DNA of 34,082 nucleotides from Flavobacteriales bacterium (GTDB lineage Bacteria; Bacteroidota; Bacteroidia; CAIKAF01): NCBI GenBank assembly GCA_025055575.1, contig JANWWP010000033.1, positions 1 to 34,082 of the forward strand, read 5' to 3'. Shown piece by piece: positions 18,717 to 27,701 of this stretch (position 1 is its first letter; each line of letters starts with the position of its first letter). The notes under the pieces were generated by a model. It saw only the letters and a program-made list of their open reading frames with translations, ran no database searches and was not told where the DNA came from. The position numbers and the translations under genes were made by a program.

Positions 18717-18725
18717 GCAAATGTA
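18717..18725 (-). promoter_or_regulatory. -7 promoter box for dnaB, 3 nt before the ATG
   Basis: The minus strand reads TACATTTGC (full TAnnTTTG match), then CGC, then ATG. Initiation would fall at or next to the start codon. Confidence 0.6.
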
Positions 18726-18939
18726 GGGTCTTGATTAAGTCGTAATATAGCTGTCCGCCTTAAAAAATTTTCAATATTCAATTGATAAGAAATTAACATG
18801 ATGGAGGTGAAAACTTTTTTAGGCAATGCGATTTTTTTTGCTATTAACTCATTCAATTTTTCGGATAAAAATGGCCACGGTAAAGCAGCTCCTGAATTAT
18901 TCGTCGTCGTTTTTGAAACGCCTCCGAACAACATTGTAT

Positions 18940-18948
18940 GATATTTGC
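18940..18948 (+). promoter_or_regulatory. -7-like box for the DUF4175 gene
   Basis: GATATTTGC has one mismatch to TAnnTTTG and ends 14 nt before the ATG at 18963. It overlaps a TTG at 18945 that would otherwise be the most upstream start, which argues for the ATG. Confidence 0.35.
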
Positions 18949-18962
18949 AGTTAAAACACTGG

Positions 18963-21900
18963 ATGCCGGTCGACAGTCTCAGGAGCAATCTTGAAAAATT
19001 CATCCGAAAATACCACCTGAATGCTGCCATTCGTGGTGTTTTGATACACACGGGCCTGACGGCAGGCAGCCTTTTGCTGGTGGTGCTTGTGGAATACTGG
19101 GGATGGACAAGCCGTGAGGTGCGCACGGTCTTGTTTTTTGGATATGCCGCCGTTTTTCTGGGCGCTACGGTGGCATGGATTCTCCTGCCGCTTCTCAGGC
19201 TTTGGCGCTTGAGGCCGGGGTTGGATGATGTGCAGGCGGCGCGGATTGTGGGCGACCACTTTCCTGAAATCCGGGATCGCCTGCTCAATGCGCTTCAATT
19301 GGAAAAGCTGAGCGCCCGGGAACCGGGCAACAGCTTGCTTTTGGCGGCCATCGAACAAAAGCGGCGGCAGCTTTCGGTGTTTGATTTCCGCCAGGCCGTG
19401 AGTCTGAAACTGAATAAAAAATATTTGCCCTATGCCCTGCCGCCTTTAGGAGTCCTGATTTTTTTGCTTCTGGCTGCGCCCCGCACCGTGGTGGAGCCGG
19501 CCTGGCGCATCACGCGTTTTAGGCAGGAATTTCAACCGCCGCCCCCTTTTGAATTTGTGGTACAACAACCACTCCAGACCGAAGAAAACCGTTCTTTCAC
19601 CCTGCGGGTGGAAACGCGTGGGGCGTCCGTGCCGGATGAAATGCATGTAGAAACCGGGGAGGCTTCGTATCGCATGGCTTCCGAAAAACCCGGACAGTTT
19701 TATTATGAATTCCGCGTGCCGCGTCAGGATGTCGTTTTTCGGCTGCGTGCCGGTAAGTATGTCTCGCAAACTTTTGTGTTGGATGTCCTCAAAAAAGCCG
19801 CCTTGGTCAGTTTGAAAGTATCGGCCCGCTATCCGGTGTACACCGGTCTGGTCCCAGAAATTTTTGACCGGGGCGACCTCACCGTACCCGAAGGCACACG
19901 CCTGGATTTTTCATTGGCCCTGCGCCACACCCGGCGCGTCTTTCTGACCACGGAGACTTCCACCTCGCTGCCGCCTTTCGAGCCGCAAGAAGACCGCCTC
20001 ACTTTCTCCTACACAGCCCGAAAATCCCTTCGGTATGGTCTTGTCCTCGAAGGCCATGAAGGAAATGCTGACACGTTGACTTTTGAACTGACGGTGATAC
20101 CGGACCAACAGCCCAACATCACGGTGGAAGAAAAGTCCGATAGTTTGATGCCCACGCTTCGGGCCTTCCGGGGTGAAGCTTCTGACGATTATGGATTGCG
20201 CAGTCTGATTTTTCAGTATGAGGTTCAACGCGGCGAAGGGGAGAAGACCGCTGAGCAAAAAATTGCTTTGCCATTGTCCTCCGGAGCGCGGTTTTTTGCC
20301 TTTACCCATGCCATGGATTTTTCCATCCTGGATTTGAAGCCCGGCGATGAAGTCTCTTATGCTTTCACAGTCTGCGACAACGACGCCGTCAACGGTTCCA
20401 AATGCGCTTCCACCCCCCGCCGTGTGCTGCGTGTGCCCACCCTGGAAGAGCAGCTGCGCCGGACGGAACAGGCCGATCAAAGTGTGATGGAAAACCTGGG
20501 CCAGTCCCGCCAGCAAACCGACCGTCTGGAGAAAGAACTCAACCAGCTCTCCCGAAATCTGACGGAAAAACGGCAAGCCGACTGGCAGGAAAGAAAGAAA
20601 GTGGAAGATTTGCTCAAAATGGAAGAAAACCTCCGCCGGCAAATGGAGGAACTAAAAAAAGATATCGAAAAGGCCAACCGGCTTAGGGAACAATTGCCCA
20701 ACGATCCCACCCTCGAGGATCGGAAACTCCTGGAGAAACAGGCCGAAAAGTTGATGAGCGATGAACTGCGGCGAATTTTGGAAGAAATCAAACGTCTGTT
20801 GGAAGACAATGCAGACCGATCCCAAATGAAAGATTGGATGGAACAGGCCCGCGAAACTTCCTTGGATTTGGAAAAACAACTGGAGCGGCTGCAGGAATTA
20901 TTTAAAAAACTGGAATTGGAAAGCCTGATGAACGCCGCGGCTGAAAAACTGGAGCAACTGGCCCGGGAAGAAAAGAATGAAGCCCTGAAAAACCAGCAAG
21001 TACCGGCCAGGGAGCCCGACTCTAAAGCGCAGGAAAACCAGAAAAACATTCAGGACGCTTTTAAAAATCTGGAGAAAGATCTGAATGAGATGCTCCAGAA
21101 GAATGAACAACTCGAAAAACCTATAGAAAACCTGGAAAATCTCCAGCAGCAAGCCAGGGAAACAGAAAATGCCCTGCAGAAAGCCATGGAAAAATTACAG
21201 CAGGGAGCGCCCCGTCAAGCCTCTGAAAATCAAAAACAGGCGGCCGAAAAAATGGAGGAAATGGCCCGTGAACTGCGCGCGCAAATGGAAAGACAGCGCG
21301 ATGAAGAGCAAGCTGAAGACGCGGAAAGTATCAAACGGCTGCTGCGCAACCTGCTGACGCTCTCCTTTAACCAGGAGAAGCTGATGGCCGACCTCAAACA
21401 AACATCCCGCAACAGCCCCGTATTCAAAGACCTGTCCCAGAAACAGCGCCGCCTCAAGGACGACGCCCGCACTGTGGAAGACAGCCTTTTTGCTCTCAGC
21501 AAGCGCCAAATCCGCATCAGTGAAATGGTTAATAAAGAGATGGCCGACATTCGGAAAAATATGGAAAAAGCCATCCAGCGTCTAGCCGACAGGGATGGCC
21601 AGAACGCGGGGGTGCACCAACAATATGTGATGACCGGCTTTAACAATCTGGCGCTTATGCTCAGTGAAAGCCTGGAACAAATGCAAATGTCCATGAAAAT
21701 GAAAGGGGGGGGCTCCTGCAGCAAACCTGGGGCCAGTTCAGAACCCTCCGAGGGCGAAATCCAAAAAATTAAAGAGATGCAGAAAAAACTGGGTGAACAA
21801 ATGCAGAAGATGGCTGAACAAATGAAGCAGGGAAAGGACGGTCAGAAACCTGGCGACCAGCAAAAGCCAGGAAGTCAAGGACTCAACAGCCGAGAAATAG

Positions 21901-22301
21901 CCCAAATGGCCGCCCAGCAGGAAATGCTGCGGCGCAAACTCCGCGAAATGGCAGAAAAACAAGGGGGCCTTCAGCAAAAAAGAATGCTCAATGATATCCA
22001 GCAACAAATGGAGCAAAACGAATACGATTTGTACAATAAACGTATCACGGAACAAAGTCTCATGCGTCAGCGGGATATCATGGTGCGGCTCCTTGAATTT
22101 GAGAGAGCCCAGCGGCAACAGGAACAGGACGAACAACGTCAGTCCCGATCCGGCGAAGACAGCCCCCTGCGGCAAATCCCTGATATGCGCGAGTGGGAAA
22201 AAGAAAAACAACGGCTCACCGAAATTCTGCGTACAGTGCCACCGGGTCTGAAACCCTATTACCGTGAAAAAGCAGAAAAATACCTCAGCGGAAAGCCTTG
22301 A
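18963..22301 (+). CDS. DUF4175-type large membrane-anchored coiled-coil protein
   Basis: About 1112 residues from the ATG at 18963. Three hydrophobic segments lie at the N-terminus (about 22-45, 49-77 and 150-172), matching the usual DUF4175 architecture. A soluble beta-rich region follows up to about 490 (VSARYPVYTG, PDQQPNITVEEKSDS, RGEASDDYGLRSLIFQYEV). From about 495 on the chain is a very long Gln/Glu/Lys/Met-rich coiled coil (EQMQKMAEQMKQGKDGQKPGDQQKPG near 950), broken by a GGGSCSKPGASSEPSEG linker. It ends PPGLKPYYREKAEKYLSG. Family members occur widely in Bacteroidota next to MoxR/BatA-type genes in some genomes; none are here. Function is unknown; the shape suggests an envelope scaffold. 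Confidence 0.75.
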   Translation: MPVDSLRSNLEKFIRKYHLNAAIRGVLIHTGLTAGSLLLVVLVEYWGWTSREVRTVLFFGYAAVFLGATVAWILLPLLRLWRLRPGLDDVQAARIVGDHFPEIRDRLLNALQLEKLSAREPGNSLLLAAIEQKRRQLSVFDFRQAVSLKLNKKYLPYALPPLGVLIFLLLAAPRTVVEPAWRITRFRQEFQPPPPFEFVVQQPLQTEENRSFTLRVETRGASVPDEMHVETGEASYRMASEKPGQFYYEFRVPRQDVVFRLRAGKYVSQTFVLDVLKKAALVSLKVSARYPVYTGLVPEIFDRGDLTVPEGTRLDFSLALRHTRRVFLTTETSTSLPPFEPQEDRLTFSYTARKSLRYGLVLEGHEGNADTLTFELTVIPDQQPNITVEEKSDSLMPTLRAFRGEASDDYGLRSLIFQYEVQRGEGEKTAEQKIALPLSSGARFFAFTHAMDFSILDLKPGDEVSYAFTVCDNDAVNGSKCASTPRRVLRVPTLEEQLRRTEQADQSVMENLGQSRQQTDRLEKELNQLSRNLTEKRQADWQERKKVEDLLKMEENLRRQMEELKKDIEKANRLREQLPNDPTLEDRKLLEKQAEKLMSDELRRILEEIKRLLEDNADRSQMKDWMEQARETSLDLEKQLERLQELFKKLELESLMNAAAEKLEQLAREEKNEALKNQQVPAREPDSKAQENQKNIQDAFKNLEKDLNEMLQKNEQLEKPIENLENLQQQARETENALQKAMEKLQQGAPRQASENQKQAAEKMEEMARELRAQMERQRDEEQAEDAESIKRLLRNLLTLSFNQEKLMADLKQTSRNSPVFKDLSQKQRRLKDDARTVEDSLFALSKRQIRISEMVNKEMADIRKNMEKAIQRLADRDGQNAGVHQQYVMTGFNNLALMLSESLEQMQMSMKMKGGGSCSKPGASSEPSEGEIQKIKEMQKKLGEQMQKMAEQMKQGKDGQKPGDQQKPGSQGLNSREIAQMAAQQEMLRRKLREMAEKQGGLQQKRMLNDIQQQMEQNEYDLYNKRITEQSLMRQRDIMVRLLEFERAQRQQEQDEQRQSRSGEDSPLRQIPDMREWEKEKQRLTEILRTVPPGLKPYYREKAEKYLSGKP

Positions 22302-22373
22302 CTATTTCAAGGGGGATTTTAAAATATTTATAAGTTAGAATAAAATCGGAAAGAACAGGGGTGAATCCAAATT

Positions 22374-22402
22374 AAAAATAATCTTCAAATCAGATTATTT
22401 TT
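22374..22402 (+). terminator. AT-rich terminator-like hairpin after the DUF4175 gene
   Basis: A perfect 11-bp stem AAAAATAATCT/AGATTATTTTT with a 7-nt loop, running into T residues, 73 nt behind the stop codon. The stem is AT-rich, so strength is doubtful. The rest of 22302-22605 is AT-rich with no other feature except the promoter box for the next gene. Confidence 0.4.
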
Positions 22403-22592
22403 TGAACTTATTTAATGTATAGATTAATTTTTAATACTTCAGTATAGCTACATATCATATCTTTATCTTTAGTAGCATATCAGATTGTATCACAAAAATA
22501 AGGGCAAGAAATTTTATTAAAGTACGATGACGCTTTTTTCTTAACTGACTTTTAAGAAGTAGGTTTAACCTTCAGCTCCCCTTTGTGTGCCT

Positions 22593-22601
22593 TACTTTTG
22601 C
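22593..22601 (+). promoter_or_regulatory. -7 promoter box for the aldehyde dehydrogenase, 4 nt before the ATG
   Basis: TACTTTTGC fully matches TAnnTTTG and is followed by CCTC and the ATG at 22606, again predicting a leaderless transcript. It also argues against the upstream in-frame start at 22585. Confidence 0.6.
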
Positions 22602-22605
22602 CCTC

Positions 22606-24174
22606 ATGAATTTTATAACTGAGGAGTTCCTGACGCGTTTGGGTATCGCTGAAACCCTGCCGGGCACCTGGGTGGGCGGACATTCGCGTTCTGAAACACT
22701 GAATAAGGAAAAACTGCTGTGGGAGAGAAATGAAATCTTGACATCCCGCAGTCCCGTGGACGGAAAAGTGGTTGCGGAGGTAGCTGCTACAACCGTGGCG
22801 GAATATGAAGAAGCGGTGCAGCAGGCCTGTCAGGCCTTTGAAATATGGCGCAATGTGCCGGCGCCCCGCCGTGGGGAAGTGGTACGCCAGTTTGGCGAGG
22901 CCTTGCGGTCCGTAAAAAAGGATCTGGGCACCCTGGTTTCCTGGGAAATGGGCAAAAGCCTGCAGGAAGGCTTGGGCGAAGTGCAGGAAATGATAGATAT
23001 CTGCGATTATGCAGTGGGGCTTTCCCGTCAGCTGTATGGACTCACCATGCACAGCGAAAGGCCCCAGCACCGGATGTATGAGCAATGGCATCCCTTGGGC
23101 CCGGTGGGCATTATCACGGCCTTTAATTTTCCCGTGGCCGTCTGGTCGTGGAATGCTGCCATAGCTTGGGTCTGCGGAGATGTGTGCATTTGGAAACCCT
23201 CTGAAAAGACGCCAGTTTGCGCGGTGGTATGCCAGAAAATTTTTGCTTCCATTCTGGAACGCAACAGCCTGCCCCCTGGAATTTCGGTCTTGATTAACGG
23301 AGGGGCTGATTTGGGCCGGCGTCTGGCGGAAGACCGCCGGGTGCCCCTGATTTCGGCGACAGGTTCGGTGCGCATGGGCCGCTCTGTGGGAGAAACTGTG
23401 GCGCGCCGCATGGGCCGGAGTATCCTTGAGTTGGGCGGCAACAACGCCATCATCATCACGCCGCATGCCAACCTGGAACTGGCCATCAAAGGGGTGGTTT
23501 TCGGGGCGGTGGGCACGGCCGGACAACGCTGCACCACCACCCGCCGGCTGATTGTGCACCGCAGTGTTTATGAAAAGGTAGCTGAAATTTTGGTGAAAGC
23601 CTATGAGCAATTACGCATCGGAAATCCCCTGGATGAAAGCTGTCATGTGGGTCCCCTAATTGATGAAGCGGCCGTGGAGCAATACGAAAATGCGCTGAAA
23701 GCTGCCGTGGCCCAGGGCGGAAAAATCTTGACGGCCCATGGCCGTATTTTAGGTACAGGTTATGAGTCAGGCTGCTACGTGCGTCCTGTGATTGTGGCCA
23801 TGCCTGAGCAAACGGCCATCGTGCGGGAAGAAACATTTGCCCCTATCCTCTATCTGCTGGCCTATGACGACCTCTCTGAAGCCCTGCATCTGCTCCGCGA
23901 TGTGCCCCAGGGGCTGTCTTCCGCCATCTTCACGGACAATCTCCGGGAAGCCGAAATTTTCCTTAGTGCAGAAGGTTCAGACTGCGGTATCGCCAATGTG
24001 AACATCGGCACCAGCGGAGCGGAAATTGGCGGGGCCTTCGGGGGCGAAAAAGACACAGGCGGCGGCCGTGAAAGCGGTTCTGATGCCTGGAAGCAATACA
24101 TGCGTCGGCAAACCAACACCATCAATTATGGCCACACCATGCCGCTGGCCCAGGGTATCCGCTTTGATTTTTAA
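22606..24174 (+). CDS. ALDH7-family aldehyde dehydrogenase (aminoadipate-semialdehyde type)
   Basis: A 522-residue NAD(P)-dependent aldehyde dehydrogenase closest to ALDH7/antiquitin and bacterial AmaB (L-piperideine-6-carboxylate / alpha-aminoadipate semialdehyde dehydrogenase). Cofactor and catalytic motifs: PLGPVGIITAFNFPVAVWSWN, KPSEKTP, SATGSVRMG, LELGGNNA with the general base Glu275, and GTAGQRCTTTRR with the nucleophile Cys309. The C-terminal stretch NVNIGTSGAEIGGAFGGEKDTG then GGRESGSDAWKQYMRRQTNTINY is specific to ALDH7. The likely role is the last oxidation step of lysine catabolism; no other lysine gene is nearby to confirm this. The start was chosen from the promoter box. Confidence 0.9.
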   Translation: MNFITEEFLTRLGIAETLPGTWVGGHSRSETLNKEKLLWERNEILTSRSPVDGKVVAEVAATTVAEYEEAVQQACQAFEIWRNVPAPRRGEVVRQFGEALRSVKKDLGTLVSWEMGKSLQEGLGEVQEMIDICDYAVGLSRQLYGLTMHSERPQHRMYEQWHPLGPVGIITAFNFPVAVWSWNAAIAWVCGDVCIWKPSEKTPVCAVVCQKIFASILERNSLPPGISVLINGGADLGRRLAEDRRVPLISATGSVRMGRSVGETVARRMGRSILELGGNNAIIITPHANLELAIKGVVFGAVGTAGQRCTTTRRLIVHRSVYEKVAEILVKAYEQLRIGNPLDESCHVGPLIDEAAVEQYENALKAAVAQGGKILTAHGRILGTGYESGCYVRPVIVAMPEQTAIVREETFAPILYLLAYDDLSEALHLLRDVPQGLSSAIFTDNLREAEIFLSAEGSDCGIANVNIGTSGAEIGGAFGGEKDTGGGRESGSDAWKQYMRRQTNTINYGHTMPLAQGIRFDF

Positions 24175-24751
24175 GGCGTTCGGGTTGTGGTTTTGTATCC
24201 TGGGCCTAGGTCTCATCAGTTGGGAGTGCCAGCCCTCCGGTTCCAGAATGACAACTTCAGGCCTTCCGCCAGACCCTGTGGCCTGGCTGGATTCCCTGAT
24301 GCGAAATGACAGCCTGGCGGGGTGTAGGCTGCAGCGTTGTGTGGGGGCAGAAGGCCGGTACGATACGCTGCTTTTGCCTTCCGGCACATCCTGGCATAAA
24401 GAATTTCATATTGTCATGGATTTAGCCCGCGATATTGCCCAGCATGCAAACGTGCACTATCTGGAAACTATGGATGACGCAGGGGTTCAAAAAACGGTGT
24501 GGGAAATCGGAAACGAAGAATCCCATTCCCATTCTGGAAGGGTAGAGCTCTCCCGGACTGATGGAAAAATTTCTTTTAAAGCAGAGCGGTGGAGTTCAGA
24601 CCTGCTTTTTGAAGGCCGCCTGGAATGCTTTTGCACTACCCGCGTCTTTCCCCCTATATCCTTGGCCTGCAAGACCGAACTCCATCAGGAAAGCCGGTGG
24701 CCCCATCGGCGCCAATCGGTGGTGTTTTGGCACAGGGTGCTCTGTCCCTGA
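24164..24751 (+). CDS. Hypothetical protein, putative N-terminal membrane/signal segment
   Basis: I do not recognise this protein. The frame opens with no ATG near the expected start; a TTG at 24164 (overlapping the ALDH stop by 11 nt) or at 24185 would give a hydrophobic segment FGLWFCILGLGLISWEC that resembles a signal peptide but has no proper lipobox. The first ATG inside is at 24248. Residues then read as a plausible soluble domain (PPDPVAWLDSLMRNDSLAGC, KEFHIVMDLARDIAQHANVHYLETMDD, GKISFKAERWSSDLLFEGRL). After about 24620 the frame becomes Cys/Trp/Arg-rich and less protein-like, while another frame (24625-24855) reads better and ends inside pdxA. A frameshift is possible. Convergent with pdxA. 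Confidence 0.45.
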   Translation: MIFKAFGLWFCILGLGLISWECQPSGSRMTTSGLPPDPVAWLDSLMRNDSLAGCRLQRCVGAEGRYDTLLLPSGTSWHKEFHIVMDLARDIAQHANVHYLETMDDAGVQKTVWEIGNEESHSHSGRVELSRTDGKISFKAERWSSDLLFEGRLECFCTTRVFPPISLACKTELHQESRWPHRRQSVVFWHRVLCP

Positions 24752-24821
24752 TTCCATCTGGAAAACTGAAAGAGGGAAGGGACTGGGGAAGGATGGCCGG
24801 GCTGCTGAATGAAATCAGGCT

Positions 24822-25916
24822 TTATTCTGGATTTTCCTGGGCTTCCGACTTGTAGTCCGCAGGTTGATCTTTGGACTTCGGGCTGGATGGAATCAGCGGA
24901 TTCTTGGTGGCTTCATCAAAAGTCTTTCTGTTTTTGATGATGTCCAAAGCTAAAAAGGCGGCCGCTCTCAAAGATTGTTCGTCGGCCTTGCTTTTTCCAG
25001 CCACATCAAAAGCGGGTCCATGATCCGGGGAAACCCGTACCACAGGAAGGCCGGCTGTAAAGTTAACCCCTTCACGGCCTGCCAGCATTTTAAAGGGAAT
25101 TAGCCCCTGGTCATGGTACATGGCTAAAACCGCATCAAAATGACGCCAGGTCCCCTGAGCCCAGAAAGCATCCGGTGAGAAAGGTCCGGCCAGCAGGGCC
25201 TGAATGTTTTTTTCAGCAGCCTGAATGGCGGGTCGGATCACAGTTTCTTCTTCTGAGCCCAAAAGTCCCTGGTCGCCGGCATGAGGGTTCAGTGCCAGAA
25301 CTGCAATTCGGGGCTTAGGCACTAAAAAGTCGCGGCGAAGCGCCTGAGAAATACGCTCCAGATGATCCAGAATTCTTTCCTGGGTGATCTGTTCGGATAC
25401 TTTGGCCACGGGAATATGACCTGTGAGAGGGACCACCCTTAGGCTGCCCCACGCCATCATCATCAGGGGCTTTCCGCCAAATTGCTGGCCAAAATACTCC
25501 GTTTGACCCACAAAACCCGGCAGCACACCGGCCATGTTGCTTTTGGCTACGGGTGCTGTGACCACAGCATCCAGGAGTCCTGCTTTTAGAAAGTCCCGGG
25601 CTTTTTCTAAAGACTTTAGGGCATACATAGCGCCGGTGGCATTCAGAACTCCCGGCTCCAGTTTTACGTCCTCTTCCCAACAGTGCTCAAGATTGATTTT
25701 ACCGGGTTGAATTTTATTGTTTTTTACTGGAACATAAATGAATTCCAGTCCGGAAAGATTTTTTTTGTAGTAGGCCATCACTTTTCCTGAACAAAACACC
25801 ACGGGCGTGCAGAGTTCCAGAAATGTTTTGTTGGACAGCGTTCGGATGAGGAGTTCCGGGCCAATGCCGTTCAGGTCTCCGCAGGTAAATCCTAAGACGG
25901 GAAGAGATTCAGCCAT
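24822..25916 (-). CDS. pdxA: 4-hydroxythreonine-4-phosphate dehydrogenase (PdxA)
   Basis: A 364-residue enzyme that oxidises 4-phospho-hydroxy-L-threonine in the DXP-dependent route to pyridoxal 5'-phosphate. Typical features: FTCGDLNGIGPELLIRTL at the start, TAPVAKSNM, a GHIPVAKVSEQIT segment with metal/substrate His, LALNPHAGDQGLLG, MYHDQGLIPFKML and VRVSPDHGPAFDVAGKSKAD. The last ~30 residues form a charged, low-complexity tail beyond the usual PdxA end. The ATG at 25916 overlaps the aminopeptidase stop by 8 nt, so the two are cotranscribed. Confidence 0.95.
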   Translation of the reverse strand: MAESLPVLGFTCGDLNGIGPELLIRTLSNKTFLELCTPVVFCSGKVMAYYKKNLSGLEFIYVPVKNNKIQPGKINLEHCWEEDVKLEPGVLNATGAMYALKSLEKARDFLKAGLLDAVVTAPVAKSNMAGVLPGFVGQTEYFGQQFGGKPLMMMAWGSLRVVPLTGHIPVAKVSEQITQERILDHLERISQALRRDFLVPKPRIAVLALNPHAGDQGLLGSEEETVIRPAIQAAEKNIQALLAGPFSPDAFWAQGTWRHFDAVLAMYHDQGLIPFKMLAGREGVNFTAGLPVVRVSPDHGPAFDVAGKSKADEQSLRAAAFLALDIIKNRKTFDEATKNPLIPSSPKSKDQPADYKSEAQENPE

Positions 25917-27336
25917 GTTGCAAATGTTGGCACAATCGGGTGAAAAAAGATTTCAGAAGCAAAAGACCCCAGCCCGTGGCGCCTTTCCCTCGGTATGGGT
26001 GGGCTTTTTCGGCGAATGCCACCGCCGCAATGTCCAGGTGGATCCACGGGTAATCTGTAAAATGTTCCAGGAATTTGGCAGCGGTGATATGACCAGCATC
26101 CTGTCCTCCGATATTTTTTAAGTCGGCCACATCGCTCTTAAGACTATCCCCGTAAGCGCTCCACAAAGGAAACCACACGATTCTTTCGGCGGATTCTTCG
26201 GAAGCCTCCTCCAGGAGGCCGCGGTAGAACGGGGCATTTTTTTCGAAGGCGCCGGCGGCTACATCGCTCAATGCCCGGCCCACCGCACCGGTGAGGGTGG
26301 CCACATCCACCACGAGTTCGGGATTAAGATGTCGGGCGTACACCAGGGCGTCCGCAAGGATCAAACGGCCTTCAGCATCGGTGTTAAGCACCTCCACGGT
26401 GGTGCCATCGCTCATCGTGATCACGTCCCCCGGCACCAGCCCCTGTGGACTGAGCATATTATCCGTGAGAGGGGCCAGCGCTACAAGATGGAGAGGCCAT
26501 TCCAAATCAGCGGCCAGCCTCAAAATGGATAAAGCCAGGGCAGCCCCGGTCATATCATTCTTCATCGTCATCATGCCCGTGGCGGTTTTCAGACTGGCGC
26601 CTCCGGTATCAAAGACCACACCTTTTCCCACAAGCACCACGGGCTTTTTGTTCAGAGCCCTGTCAGGTTTGTAATGGGCCACGACGAAGCGTGGTTCCCG
26701 CGGACTGGCCTGGTTCACACCCAACAATCCCCCCATCCTCAGCGCGGCAATTTTCTTCCGGCCCATCACCTCCACTTGGATTCCGCTTTCTTTCAGAAAG
26801 GCTTCTGCCGATTTGGCCATGTCCTGGGCACTCAGGTGGTTGAATGGCGCGTTCACCCAGTGGCGCAATTTTTCCAAAGAGGTCTGTAAGGCTTCCAGAG
26901 CCCGCACAGTTTTTTTATCCAAACCGCTAATAATTAGAGATTCAGAAGTTTTACCTGACTTGTTTTTATGAATATTGAATTCATAAGTCGAAAATATCAG
27001 GCCCTCCAAAACATGCGTTAAAGCCTTTTCCAGCTCCGGCGGACAAGTGACTTGCAGGCTGTGAATGCCGGCTTGCCGCAACTCTTTTAAAAGAGATGAT
27101 CCCAGTTGCCGCCGCGCTTCAACAGATTCAGGATTGGGGGCGTCCTGAAGAGCCATGGCCAGCACGTGTCCGGGATAGGTGGGCACACACACCAGGCGCT
27201 GGTCAGAGTCGGCCAGTCGGCTCTTGATATAGTCTTTCACGCCTTCAGAACAGGGCAGTTCCGGCATATTGCCACTGGCGAACACGATCAATGCCGAGCC
27301 TTTTTTATCTTTTGAAGATTTGAACTTAACGGGCAT
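25909..27336 (-). CDS. M17-family leucyl aminopeptidase
   Basis: A 475-residue cytosolic metallo-aminopeptidase. The C-terminal catalytic domain shows GKGVVFDTGGASLK, MKNDMTGAA, APLTDNMLSPQGLVPGDVI, the M17 signature NTDAEGRLILADAL and a metal-site ending in GGQDAGHITAAKFLE and WIHLDIA. The N-terminal ~150 residues are the variable M17 domain. The ATG at 27336 is preferred over the GTG at 27342. It probably trims N-terminal residues during protein turnover. It heads a two-gene unit with pdxA. Confidence 0.93.
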   Translation of the reverse strand: MPVKFKSSKDKKGSALIVFASGNMPELPCSEGVKDYIKSRLADSDQRLVCVPTYPGHVLAMALQDAPNPESVEARRQLGSSLLKELRQAGIHSLQVTCPPELEKALTHVLEGLIFSTYEFNIHKNKSGKTSESLIISGLDKKTVRALEALQTSLEKLRHWVNAPFNHLSAQDMAKSAEAFLKESGIQVEVMGRKKIAALRMGGLLGVNQASPREPRFVVAHYKPDRALNKKPVVLVGKGVVFDTGGASLKTATGMMTMKNDMTGAALALSILRLAADLEWPLHLVALAPLTDNMLSPQGLVPGDVITMSDGTTVEVLNTDAEGRLILADALVYARHLNPELVVDVATLTGAVGRALSDVAAGAFEKNAPFYRGLLEEASEESAERIVWFPLWSAYGDSLKSDVADLKNIGGQDAGHITAAKFLEHFTDYPWIHLDIAAVAFAEKAHPYRGKGATGWGLLLLKSFFTRLCQHLQHG

Positions 27337-27551
27337 AAACACTTTGTGGGTTCTGTATTAAAATGATCTGCATTCCGCCAAAAGTAAGAATTTGTTAAAA
27401 ATTAAATTCTTCTGAAAATTGTTTGGATTGATGAAACCAATAAATCACTTCCTAATATAATATTTAACTCACTTCAAAAGTTTCTTAATTATATATAATT
27501 ATTTTACATTAATGTAACCTACATCGGCCCAGAATCCTAAATATAAGTACG
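27337..27551. other. AT-rich intergenic stretch left of the hairpin/cassette region
   Basis: Apart from the aminopeptidase promoter box I see no gene or structure here. In particular it does not contain the GTTGTGCGG-type sequence that would be expected if another cassette began to the left of the first hairpin element. Confidence 0.5.
27378..27386 (-). promoter_or_regulatory. -7 promoter box for the aminopeptidase-pdxA unit
   Basis: The minus strand reads TACTTTTGG, matching TAnnTTTG, 41 nt before the ATG at 27336. This unit would have a normal leader. Confidence 0.45.
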
Positions 27552-27695
27552 CCGCACAACGGTTCGCAAATAGGCGCAGGCAGGGATTTTAACCACTGAA
27601 ATTGCTACGAAGACCTGAACTTTAAATTTACCACTTTTCTGTCCTACGAAGCACCAAAGCCCTGCTTGCGCTTATTTGCTGTTGTGTACAGTGCT
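27552..27695 (+). repeat. attC-like hairpin element X
   Basis: Left arm 27566-27585 pairs with right arm 27660-27679 over 20 positions with two G-T wobbles and no mismatch (plus strand folded). Outside the stem an asymmetric bubble (GGTTC, 27561-27565, opposite a single T, 27680) separates it from the core CACAAC/GTTGTG (27555-27560 and 27681-27686). The central part holds two copies of TACGAAG (27606 and 27645) and resembles the centre of element Z. The right flank GTTGTGTACAGTGCT is the reverse complement, with one change, of the outer left flank of element Y. Confidence 0.75.
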
Positions 27696-27701
27696 TCTTT
27701 T

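Noticed and set aside
19911-21724. Several long minus-strand frames within the DUF4175 gene
   Set aside because: Phe/Leu- and Ser-rich translations are the complement of the Glu/Lys/Gln coiled coil; no independent support.
27337-27560. A further cassette to the left of element X
   Set aside because: No sequence matching the reverse complement of the left flank of X (GTTGTGCGGCGTAC type) and no gene is found there, so the array appears to end at X.
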